Below, piece after piece: positions 11,318 through 21,319 of a stretch of 64,000 nt of DNA (position 1 is the first letter of the stretch; each line of letters begins with the position of its first letter). Source of the stretch: Porodaedalea pini. Lineage: Eukaryota; Basidiomycota; Agaricomycetes; Hymenochaetales; Hymenochaetaceae. The stretch is from NCBI GenBank assembly GCA_002794775.1, contig NBAY01000018.1, positions 310,001 to 374,000 on the forward strand, written 5' to 3'. A program made the translations under genes and the position numbers. The notes under the pieces were generated by a model, which did no database searches, had not been told where the DNA came from, and saw nothing but the letters and a program-made list of their open reading frames with translations.

Positions 11318-13347
11318 ATGGAAGATTCGCGACCAAGTTCTCCAGAAGAGCCACCTCAGGACCTCTGGTCGTCCATCCTCGACTCAGTATCCTCCTCACG
11401 TTCAATACCCTCCAAGCAACTCCTGCTCCTCGGCGAGCCCTCCTCGGGCAAATCCACCATCACAGCCGCGCTCCTGCAGAAGCCACTTGCGGAAGACAAA
11501 CAAGAGCAGTACGACTTCGCAGTCGGGTATGACTGGGCGGATGTCCACGACGAAGCCGATGAAGGTGCGTTTATTTATACACTTTCTACTAAGTATTCGA
11601 GCTCAACACCTTTAGCTACCTTTAGCAGACACCCTGGCGCGCTTGAGCGTGTACACAGTCCCGAGCTCCGCATCTGCACATCTCGCACTCCTCCCGCACT
11701 TTGTACCCCCGCGCGCGGCGCTTCCCCATACTGCAGTAATAATCGTGCTCGACTGGACGAAGCCGTGGACATTCGTCGCACAGCTCCAGCTCTGGCTCAC
11801 ATGGATTGAGGCATGGGTAAAGGGTGACGGTTCGCGCGATCTCGAGGTCTTGCGCGAGGAGAACAGGGAAAGATGTGAGTTACTATGATCCCTTATGCCT
11901 TTGACACTTAAATTTATGCCTCTGGATTACCAAGTACAGTCGCATATACAACGATACACTGAGCCCATGTCGGATAGCTTACCCACATCCTCCACCATGA
12001 GTGACACCCTTCTCCCGCTTGGTCCCGGAACCCTAACACACAATTCATCTGGCGTGCCCATCATCGTGGTCTGTGCAAAAGCGGACCTGATTGACGACCA
12101 GGGCGATCCTCTCGTGGGTGGCTCCGCTGGCATGGGAGGGATGGTGAAAGGGAAGGGAAGCGAATGGGAGGAGCAGACTGATGGAATCATGCAAGTACTT
12201 CGGGTTATTTGTTTGAAACGTAAGTAATGCAAAGCACCTGCTTCCCCATTCATTTAATTCATTTTCGTTCAACATGATCATAGATGGTGCTTCCCTCTTC
12301 TACACAACGCAGACGCCCCATACACTGCATCAGCTCAGACAGTACGCGCTGCACATGCTCTTCGTGCCTCCAGCTCCCTCCCCCGGCCTCTCATCGACCG
12401 AGTCCACTGCACCCCATCGGAATCCATTCCCATTCACAGAGAAGCCCAATATCCTGGACCGCGATCGCATTCTCGTACCCACCGGCTGGGACAGCTGGGG
12501 CAAGATTGCAGTGTTGAGAGACGGCTTTGACGCCAAGATGTGGGGAGAGGCCTGGGATTACGATTTGCAGTCCGAGTTCGATGCATCGGAAGCGGAGGAG
12601 GCTGAACATGGGGCACGGGCGCTATACGCCGATCTCGTACCAGACCGGGGAATCAAAGTAAGTCACTTCTCAACAGGGTTTCAGAACAATTTATATATCA
12701 TTACTGCAGCCGCATCCTCTGCCGCCATTCAACGAGCCCATGCCAGAGCAAGCCTTCCTCTCGAAGAACTATGATGAGAATGCGAAGAAGGGCGATCGTG
12801 ATCCACGAGCGGCATTCCGTAATCAAAACGAATTGCCTGGACAGATCGCAGCAGGCATCGTCGGCCCTATGGGCAGCAGCTCGTTCAGCCTACCGAACGT
12901 CGAGCGCGCGCTCACTGAGATGGAGGGTGGATTCTCTACTGGTGGTCCTGCTGGCGAACGAAAGGCAGCACGGAGGGTAAGGACGTTGAGCTCATTTCAA
13001 AACCAATACGCAGATTCTGACTCGATATTGGCTTATAGGACGTGCCAACGCGCACGTCAAGCGCACTCTCCGGCGCCGGCTTAGGTCAGTCAACGGTAGG
13101 CAGGCCCTTAGGTGCGTCTGGGCTTTCCGGCGCGCCGAGTCCACCGCCGGGACAGAGTCAGCATGAGGTCCTGCAGAACTTTTTCCAGAGCTTGCTGAGT
13201 TCACGTGGAGACCGTGCCACAGCGCCCACAGTTCCGAGAACTGGAGCATCTCCGACGAATGGGCAAAACGGACAGAGTGCGCAGGCTCAGAATGGTACAG
13301 GGTCGGAGGGGGGAGAACTCAATGGTTCAGGCAGCGGCACAGAATAG
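11318..13347 (+). CDS. Cytoplasmic dynein light intermediate chain
   Basis: Exons 11318-11564, 11629-11874, 11935-12219, 12284-12657, 12710-12976 and 13039-13347 give 575 residues; introns are 52-64 nt. A Ras-like fold begins with the P-loop GEPSSGKST (residues 39-47). It continues with VIIVLDWTKPWTFVAQL (the Walker-B/DWxxPW region typical of the family), GVPIIVVCAKADLIDD (the guanine-base-like motif), GIMQVLRVICLKHGASLFYT and DRILVPTGWDSWGKI. The C-terminal part is Gly/Ser/Pro-rich with GDRDPRAAFRNQNELPGQIA and a short predicted helix (QHEVLQNFFQSLLSS) of the sort used to bind cargo adaptors. The protein is part of the dynein-1 motor and links heavy chain to adaptors for retrograde transport. 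Confidence 0.93.
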
Positions 13348-13610
13348 GGGTAGTTTGCACCTCATTCAGATTAATTACCCTTTCTGCTCTATCGATACCC
13401 TCCCATCCATGTTCTCTTTTTTTCTCATTATTGCTCGCTTTTGTTTGCATTGAATGCGTTATGTGGATCAGGGACCTATCCTTTGGGTCTGTGGGTCCCT
13501 TCACAAAGCGATGTAAATAGAATAAAATTCTCACGGCTCACTCAGGGTCTCCCGCGCGACGGTTTCTCGGAAATCTCCCCATTCACTTGCTTCCTACCGT
13601 ATTAGCACCC

Positions 13611-15306
13611 ATGGGTCGCTGGTAAGCTGCTCTACAGATACAACACTCGCACATTCTCATGGCTACACAGGACACTAAGACATACCGATGAGGTCCTCGT
13701 CACCAAAATCGAGGGTATTATGTGAGAACGAATCGCACTTGCCCTCGCGGCCTTAGCAACTCACCTAGCCACGCTCTTCTTTCCAGCAATGGCGCGATCA
13801 GACGGTCCAGGGAGGAGGCAGATGAGAAGGCGAAGCCGTTGATGTCATATGAGAGCTTCGTAGAGTGTCTGGACGAGGAGGATACGTTCACCTCTACTCT
13901 CATTGAAATTCTTTTCAAGGTACGGGAGATTCAGTGTATGCCGACTACGCATTCTGATTGCAAAACAGGAACTCGCCGACCGTCGATCCCGCCCAACCCC
14001 AGAAGATAGACGACTCATAGCCTCCCGCACCTCCGAAAGCTTGCACTCTCTTGCTGTGACAAATGGGATCTACCACGGCACGCGCTACAGCCGCTTCAGA
14101 AATAGGTCGAGCGCACACGTCCATGCCGCGCCGACGTCGCTGTACACACCAAGTGACTCACTGGATGAGGATGAGGATGATTTTGGGATGGCTGACGGGA
14201 TGGGTACCATGGAGGGCGCTCGAATTGACTCGGGCCTCTACGATGTCTATAGCGGAGGACCTGCAGGGAATCCACGTGCCTATACGCCAGCTTCAGCTCT
14301 GTCGTCGATAACTCGAGGAGATGATCCTTCTTCTGTGTACCGCCCGTACGAGGCAGCACCGATCCCAGGCCGTCAGCTGCCGGTTCCCCATAGCCATTTC
14401 GGAGGTCCCGCGGGGCCAAGACGATGGACTTCCGTATTCGGTTCCGGCGGCGGCGGCAGTCCCACCGCAAACGCTACGTCCTTAACACGCCAGCCAAGTA
14501 TGCGTAGACTATCCACCCATCGCGTCAGGTTGCCGGCCGCCTCCACGCATGCCGCCTCGGAGTTCTCGGACTTTACGACACGCAGGCGTTCGACACAGAG
14601 GCAGCTTCTCGCGAGCCGCGAGAGGGCTGATATGGATGGTTCGCAGACAGTAGGAGGCTCAACCCCGCGGCCGGCCGAGAGCCAGCCAGCTGTTTCGACG
14701 GCGTTCTATGATCTCCCTCGAGCCACGCTGTTTGACCCGCCGAGCCCCTCAGCGCGGGACGCTGGCACCCGTGTCTCCTCACCCTCATCCTCCGTAGACG
14801 GAGATGAGACACAGTCGGGACGTATATTGCGTGCTGCTCAGCCACACGTCAACACGCTCCTCCAAGACTCTCGGGATGGTGAGGGTACCGCGAGTCCCGC
14901 ATCCGGAGGCTTAATCGCAAACTGGCGGACACTCCCGCCCGTCCCAGGTGCTCCGCGGATTCCTCCCCTGCGTCGCGGCGGCATACAACCACCAGAGACG
15001 ATTCTGCCTCCGGCAGGTTCTATATTACCGTCTGAGTCGGACTCGCTCACTAGGGATCTAACGATGCCGTCCCTTCTTCACCCTGAGGGTGACGATGGCG
15101 GGTTGAACTTCGAGCGTGAGCTTCGGGCGGAGTTCGATGCATGGTCTGCTAATGACCGCATGTCCTTAGATCGACAGCAAGATACATCTTCCATCCCTCC
15201 GCGCGATATGCAGGAGACACCTGCAAGTCTCCCTACTCCGCGGTCCGAGTCACCATCTGAAGGAACCGCATACGCGAGTGCTAATGTGAATGGGCCTCCA
15301 CAGTAG
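13611..15306 (+). CDS. Conserved fungal protein of unknown function, disordered C-terminus
   Basis: Exons 13611-13621, 13671-13721, 13787-13919 and 13969-15306 give 510 residues; introns are 49, 65 and 49 nt. The first exon encodes only MGR plus two bases. The first roughly 100 residues are well ordered and look conserved: MGRWTLRHTDEVLVTKIEGI, a basic/acidic helix RRSREEADEKAKPLMSYESF, CLDEEDTFTSTLIEILFKEL, and ADRRSRPTPEDRRLIASRTS. The rest is Ser/Pro/Gly-rich and probably disordered (PPVPGAPRIPPLRRGG, SPSSSVDGDETQSG), with one acidic helix near the end (LNFERELRAEFDAWSAND). I do not recognise a named domain and assign no function. The first three exons were found by requiring consistent phases and typical splice signals; they are less certain than the large last exon. 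Confidence 0.75.
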
Positions 15307-15827
15307 AGTAGCTTCGCACAAAATCCAACTCAATACATGCCTTGAGATGAGCTTATTTTTTACCCCTCCCCTCTTTGGCTCTTGGTTCATTCTTTCGTTT
15401 AAGTGCATAAACCTACTTATTGTTTTCTTTCTTTCTTCATTGCGACGATGTGGCACCCCTTCTTCGTGGGCTGGATTGAGACCGTCACGCTATAGCTATG
15501 ATACTTCCCTGATTTTTTTTTCGGGACGAATGTTGCGTGTATTTCACGACTGTGTACGTTAATGGACCTTGACATTGAGGCCTGAGGCTCGAGCTGGAAA
15601 TGTTCTTGCGTCTCTCTAGGAGGATCAGGCTGAGCTCCTCTGAGGATATACTGCTCCTTTCCCGTCTACTTAACCGTTGATAATAATCATGCCTTCTTCT
15701 TTAAGCAAGATAAAGAGTCGCTCCGGAAAACAGTACTAGTGGCTGAGAAAGACCAATAAGCCATCGAGAGTTAAAAAGCCAATAAGATACAGTAAAAAAG
15801 TACAGAATCGAGCATGCTTGATAAAGA
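15307..15827. other. Convergent 3' spacer, no gene seen
   Basis: Region between the stop codons of two converging genes. It is T-rich in its first half and A-rich toward the second, as expected for opposed polyadenylation regions. Confidence 0.5.
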
Positions 15828-17114
15828 TCACTTGCGCATTCTCTTCTTGAAGCGTTCCATAACCTGCAGCATCAGAAGAGCCAGTCAGTATATAAAATGT
15901 AAATTGGAGAGAGGGAAAGGGAAAGGGACACGGTACTGGTACTGTAGTGTTCTTACCATCTCGTCTGTGGCGGTTTGGTTCTTCTCATGGTGGTTTCGAC
16001 GTAGCTCATACTCGTCTGGACGTAACCCCATTGCTTCAAGCTTCGCGTCGCGGATGATGTCCGCGTCGGATTTTTGTTTAATGTTCGGTTTAAAGACTAC
16101 GCAATGCTAGTCAATCAGACAATCAACCGATCGTTAATAGTGGATACGTACAGCGAGTGCTGGAGAGATGCTCCTCGTCGTTATTCTTCCGCTTCTCCTT
16201 CCGCGCGTCGGCGACCAAGCGCTTCGCTTTCTCGGTCTCTTCAATATTTTTCAGCCGTGCACTACCATGAAGTTCAGGGGTTGATTCTTCTTCATCAGCG
16301 GTTAGTTATGTAAGGATGAAAGACGCACTCCATTCCCAGGTCCACTTCTGGAATAGCGGTCAGCATCGACAAGCTGTTCGTGACGCTGCCCTCTTCTTGC
16401 GCCCGTATGTTCTGCGTCTTGTACTTGTCCGGCATACGGTAGAGCTCTTCCTGTGGGTCGAGCGGCTTCGAGGACCCATCTTCGGCCTTCTCGCCCCGTT
16501 CACCATGGCGCATTTTCATGTTCTCCTCGATGTAGGCCATCCTTGCAGATACATAAGCAGGAGACCCGTTGCAAGGCAAAGAGAAAGCTCACATGTGCTT
16601 GTCAACATCGAGTGCATTTGTCTGCTGAGTGAAATTGCTCGTACGGACGGCACGGCGCGCCTTGCTCTCCTCGCGCTCTCTGTCCCTAGTTAACAAAACA
16701 ACCAAACATCAATTAATGTCGCACCAGTTTTTAACCTTCCGAACATAATCACTCTTCCTCTTCGATCTCTTTATTCGCGCCCTTGATGAGCCCCGTAGGC
16801 GTGCTCATCGCCTCGTCGGTAGCGGCCTTCTTCCGTTTGCGCGGCTCGCCCTTGTTGAGCTTGGTGACATCAATGCCCTGCCGCGCGCGCCGCAACTTGC
16901 GCAGCTCTATAAGATCATCTAAGCTGCGAGAATGAGCAACACGAATGTCTATGTAAGAGAGAAAGACGCACGGAAGGTTCTTCTCTTCGTTCGAGTTCGC
17001 ATCTGCGTCTTCTGGCGAAGGTTGCACAACATCTAGCTCTGGCTCGAGAGAACGATCGCGGATGCGAGCTGCTGGCCTACTACGCTTCTTTATGACTATA
17101 GGTTCAGACGACAT
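15828..17114 (-). CDS. tls1: Tls1 / C9orf78 (Hep59 family) splicing-associated protein
   Basis: Minus-strand exons 17114-16972, 16923-16753, 16685-16593, 16541-16329, 16261-16152, 16096-15957 and 15863-15828 give 301 residues (human C9orf78 is 289). Family motifs: LDDLIELRKLRRARQGID, QQTNALDVDKHMMAYIEENM, PQEELYRMPDKYK, SMLTAIPEVDLGMDARLKNI then EETEKAKRL, and a basic tail VMERFKKRMRK. In fission yeast Tls1 supports spliceosome function and telomeric silencing through splicing of target mRNAs; the human homolog binds the Brr2 helicase. Intron 2 uses a weak donor (GTGATT at 16752), but the joined frame gives an uninterrupted acidic/basic run KEIEEEEDREREESKARR. The protein is highly charged and largely disordered. 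Confidence 0.9.
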
Positions 17115-17877
17115 TGCAAGCTCAGGGACAAGCGGCGAGAGTGAAAGCAAGCTCGAAAACAGACGACGGCTGAAAGTGAGGCACGTGATGATGCGTCGAT
17201 CCTTGCACTGCAGACTCGCTGGCCCCGGGCCTCTCAGATTCATCGGCTTGTGCGTCCAGCCGTCGATGCAATATTAATATCCGTCGACTTCAAGCCTGGA
17301 AGAATCAAGAAGGGGCCTGGCATCGGACCATTGATCTGCTCTTGATGCGTTTCTTTCTTTATCTCGACGGCCATGCAGACTTCGCTTCTCATATATCACG
17401 CTACCTTCCCGCAGGCGTGCTACTGACGACCACTTTACTCATCAGAACATAGACTCTACAGGATTGTGCTCTCCATTAAACTGTCAAGGTTGCGTATGGA
17501 ACTCCCTGCCAAACAGGAATGCAATAGTCGCGCTTCTCTACATGCTTTGCGGCCTGTACTAGGCTGCAACCTGGGGAGGTGAAGCACGTGGATGTACAAG
17601 AATGTACTACGAAGAACATAGGGACGCCAAGATAAATGTCTTCTATCTAATGGTCTACCATGTGTAACTTTGAGTGCGTGGTGGCCCGATCCATGCGCTC
17701 GTCGCCCTCTTCCAGTATCGGTACCGCCTCATAGCCAACGTGTGCATATGCTCTCCCTGCCAGCCTGACACCTGGTCGACATTCTATGGCATGCTATCCC
17801 CATCCTGCTTGGTATAAAGATGCATCGTCGGAGTATGCTCATAACGGAAGAGTGGCTCAGTACTCTCCAAGCAAGGC
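17115..17877. other. Divergent spacer upstream of tls1 and the HNH nuclease
   Basis: About 760 bp serving as promoter region for two divergent genes. A TATAAAG element lies near its right end (separate entry). No open frame here resembles a protein. Confidence 0.5.
17813..17819 (+). promoter_or_regulatory. TATA box upstream of HNH nuclease gene
   Basis: TATAAAG lies 59 bp before the ATG at 17878. The position fits a TATA box with a short 5' leader, in line with a regulated, secreted-protein gene. Confidence 0.5.
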
Positions 17878-18752
17878 ATGTACTCTGCGAAGCTCATTTC
17901 CCTCACGGCTCTTTGTGGACTCATCTCATCGTTCTCTGGTGGCGTTACGGCAGCTCCGCTCTCTGCTCGTTCAATACCAACGCCCGTCTCAGCTTCGACC
18001 GCCCGAACATACCTCTCAGAGTGTAAGCAGTGCAGCCTAATGTTGTGGGAACCCTTATGCTCATTGATTTCTATCAGTGACCGTGGCCGATGAATCGAAC
18101 GACCCTGCCTATTCGCGCGACGAGTTCAAGACATGGGACACTAGTGAGCTCGCATATATAGTGTTAATAAGGGATATAAGTCTAATAAATTTACAGTCTC
18201 TGGGACGTGTAACACGCGTGAAAGTGTGTAGACGTATCTGTGGATTGTTCGTGAATTCACTAAACTTTATTTTATTTCAGCTGTTCTGAAGCGTGACGGT
18301 ACCGATGTCGTCGTGAATAGCGCGTGCACAGCAACTTCAGGTAATTGGGTGTCGCCTTACGATGGCGTGACAACCACCGACGCGAGCAGCTTCGATATTG
18401 TAAGCTAACCATTAATATCCTCTTCGTTCCCCAATACAAAGCTAACCTCATCCGCATCTACCCGCAGGACCACCTCGTCCCACTCAAAGAAGCCTGGATC
18501 TCCGGCGCACGCGACTGGACCGACGCACAGCGCGAGTCCTTCGCAAACGACCTCACGCGCCCGCAGCTCGTCGCGGTCGACGCAAGCATAAACCGGTCCA
18601 AGGGCGACAAGGACCCCGCGGAATTCGTCCCACCGCTCGACAGCTTCGTGTGCACGTACGTCCGCGCGTACGTGCAGGTGAAGCACTACTACGACTTGTC
18701 TGTCGATTCGGATGAGAAGGTCGCGATCGAGAACTACCTTGCGGACTGCTGA
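17878..18752 (+). CDS. Secreted HNH endonuclease-like protein (DUF1524/GmrSD-type)
   Basis: Exons 17878-18022, 18078-18143, 18197-18223, 18281-18399 and 18468-18752 give 213 residues. An N-terminal signal peptide is clear (KLISLTALCGLISSFSGGVT, then APLSA). Spliced sequence shows the family core in order: SGTCNTRETVLKRDGTDVVV, SACTATSGNWVSPYDG, SSFDIDHLVPLKEAWISGAR (the D-H pair at residues 120-121 is the HNH metal/catalytic site), WTDAQRESFANDLTRPQLVA and NRSKGDKDPAEFVPP (Asn161, Lys164). A Cys pair in the N-terminal half plus VCTYVRAYVQVKHYY in the C-terminal half follows the family pattern. Secreted relatives occur in fungi and Streptomyces. An extracellular nuclease role is inferred; substrate is unknown. 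One exon is only 27 nt. Confidence 0.88.
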
Positions 18753-19072
18753 GCTCCGAGTGACGATCTACAATATCCGGGAGGAGTCGATTGACGTGAA
18801 TTTGGTCTCTCTGTCCCGCCTGAATAACTCTATCTAGGGTATCTGTATGCAGTACTGTAGTCACAAATGTGGGGCCACTACTGAGAGTCTGCGGCATCGA
18901 TTCTCTCTCAAAGAGCGAATTTGATCCCGCGGGTAGACTGTTTCGTCAAATATTTCATCCTCGGTTCTTCTCACTCTCTCCCTCTTCGTGATTATTTTGC
19001 CTACAAATTGGACTTCGGAGGCACTTCGAATTTCGATGCCTTGTCTGCAAGTTCAGCCGCAGTTCATCACCA
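18753..19072. other. 3' spacer of HNH gene
   Basis: Contains the probable 3' UTR of the HNH gene and one copy of a 16-bp sequence repeated just beyond the PRM1 relic. No gene is seen. Confidence 0.5.
18834..18849. repeat. 16-bp direct repeat, left copy
   Basis: The sequence CTAGGGTATCTGTATG is found here and again, identically and in the same orientation, at 20866-20881. The two copies bracket the PRM1 relic. Confidence 0.7.
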
Positions 19073-20860
19073 ATGACCGATAGCATGCCTCCCTCGTCAG
19101 CCAATACACAACAAATTCAGAACAGCGGCAGCCTCTACTCCTTCGAGGTGCACCAACCGTTCGCAAACTTGCTTTTCTTATGTGTCTCCGTGGTATCCAC
19201 ACCCGACGCAACTGTACGGTGCGCAGAAGACCTATAGCGGGCATGGGATACAGCCTCACGACGATCCAATAGCAAACAATGGCCCCGAAAGAGCACGATA
19301 TTGATAGGTCGTTGCCGCCTAGGAAGCGGTGCTTAGCATGTTCTTCGAGCAAGCCAGTCTGCATCAGGCCTTGTCCGTGCCTTGCAACAACTTGTACTCA
19401 GGATTGGGAACGCGAGCAGATTCCAAATGCACTCGTTAGAGATACCTCACTTCTCCTTGCTCAAAAGTGCAATGTCGGGTCGAACATAGTCCCTTGGACT
19501 GTAAAGGGGAACTGTCGCCGTCCCAGCCGAACCATGATGTCCCCTCCCCCCGCGGCGGCCTTCTCTGCACTTTACCAGACATGTTTGACCGATCATCATA
19601 GCCGCGTCCGCGTCCGTACGACCGTCATCAGTACGACCAAGCAGATCGCATCTGCAGTTAGTGACTCCGTGAATTGCGTGCGCTACTCCCGTGATCTCAC
19701 TTGGGATCGTCGAGGATGTCGCTAACATTGCAATTAGCATCTACAGCTCGACATTATTATGTTTTCTAAGGCTCACCGTTCGCGGTCGCTTGGCAATGCT
19801 ACTGAAGTCGACCAGGACGTACGTTTGAAGAAACACTGAATATTTAGATCGACAATTCGCTCACTAATGCGTACTCGAGTGTTCAAACGTCCATTCAGAA
19901 CGGTTTCTCCTTCACCGGCTCTTCTACTCAGTCGGCCGATGAGAAGGAGGACATCCAAATCCTTTCAGCATCATTTTCGCGGAGCAATTCGAAGTCCCGG
20001 ATCCGAGTTCATTGGCGAATGGCATTCTTTCGACATCGTTTTCCGACACCATTGGGGACGCTGGCTCGATTCATGCATCCCATACAGGATTGTCGAGTTT
20101 CCTCCAAGCTTGGATGGGGAGTTATTTGAACGTAATTTGGCGTCGACACGCTCTTCGAGGACGCTAAGGCCGATATAAACCATACTTTCGCTGGATCATT
20201 TAACGAGTCGACTCTGTTCGTTCGAGGGCATCAAACTCTTAGCCTCTGCGGCGACATGGATACATCCGCAGTTAACGATCTAGGCCGCGATCTTCTCGAG
20301 ATTACGAAGATCGGATTAATCGTCCTCATAATACGTGTACTCCTGCTAGTAGTGGCTCCGCACTCTCGAGTTCCGTTCCATCCCATCGAGGCGAAGTGTT
20401 CGGCACAGGTTGCATCGTCGGCCTCGGACTTCTCTAACATGGTCGCAAGGTTCATTAAACGAGCGTGTACAATCAGGCCGCAACGTACGCGAACCAGATC
20501 AACGGTCAGGTTAATGCGATGCAGTCTACGATCAATGACGAGCTCTTCGGTTGAGTGGATGGTACCACGACGGCCAAAGACACGTTCGTCAACTTCTACT
20601 CGGACATTCAAAATGCTGTCCCCACAGTGTTCAATGGGACCGTCCTCGAGGACCCAACCCAGGAATTTGTGCGCTGTATCATCCGCACGAAGATTGAGGC
20701 CATAGAGAACGCGTTGACGTTCCTACATAACAACCTCGCGATAGTTATTCCTCGCATGAATGATTCGGGACTCGTGCTCTCGCAACTGGACGTGAATGAG
20801 GCTTCGAAGCCGATCGCGGACGCTGCGGTTGGAGACGGTTTTTTTTTTTCTTCCTTAAGA
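19073..20860 (+). pseudogene. PRM1: Decayed relic of plasma membrane fusion protein PRM1
   Basis: No long intact frame exists, but successive pieces in shifting frames match the order of fungal PRM1. These are: KQIASAVSDSVNCVR near 19638-19685; after a frame change, SLGIVEDVANIAISIYSST with LLCFLRLTVRGRLAMLL near 19697-19805; VPDPSSLANGILSTSFSDTI near 19993-20052; KADINHTFAGSFNESTL near 20165-20215; and SLCGDMDTSAVNDLGRDLLE followed by the hydrophobic ITKIGLIVLII near 20239-20330. The part that should follow this membrane segment is missing, and the sequence jumps to VASSASDFSNM. Near 20548 an expected Trp codon reads TGA ([17 protein letters not shown]). Then comes [20 protein letters not shown] and [20 protein letters not shown]. 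The copy stops at a T-tract at 20839-20849. PRM1 acts in membrane merger during mating or hyphal fusion. The N-terminal part (19073 to about 19600) is too eroded to align with confidence. Confidence 0.72.
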
Positions 20861-20865
20861 TCTAA

Positions 20866-20881
20866 CTAGGGTATCTGTATG
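20866..20881. repeat. 16-bp direct repeat, right copy
   Basis: Identical to 18834-18849; it lies 5 bp beyond the end of the PRM1 relic and a T-tract. Confidence 0.7.
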
Positions 20882-21319
20882 TATTACAAAGATCCGGCAT
20901 GCAGCTCTTTTCAAACTCCTTAAAGTCAGCTCCGTCTGCCAATAGCCAACGCCTCACAAACTATAGTACATCAATAAATAAAAATAAATACGTCCTGCTT
21001 GACTTAAGGTTTTCAAAAGACGCTTCATATCTTGATGAATTGTAATACACTTGCATCGTGTCTTGGAGAGACTCCGGGAAAGAGAGAATATACATGAGTA
21101 GGTTCGCCTGCATCAGAGAATAATAGGGAGGAAGAGAAACAGCACAGTCAAGTCACAGATCAACATGGATCTTCGTCTCCGTCTTCATTTTCCTTCTCAC
21201 TTGGCTTCTTCGCATCACCAGGCAGACCGTACTGATGCGACTTGGAGAAGCTGGCCCTACATACGTACAACAGACAGTCTGTATTCATACAAGAAATGGA
21301 GGTCCAAGATGATCGCATC
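20882..21319. other. Spacer, no gene seen
   Basis: AT-rich stretch between the PRM1 relic and the sedolisin stop codon, probably including the protease 3' UTR. It contains an (AAATA)-like A-rich run near 20975-20990. Confidence 0.5.

Noticed and set aside
19279..19725. 148-residue plus-strand frame within the PRM1 relic taken as a separate gene
   Set aside because: Only its last part resembles PRM1, and the homology continues in another frame; it is a chance frame in decayed sequence.
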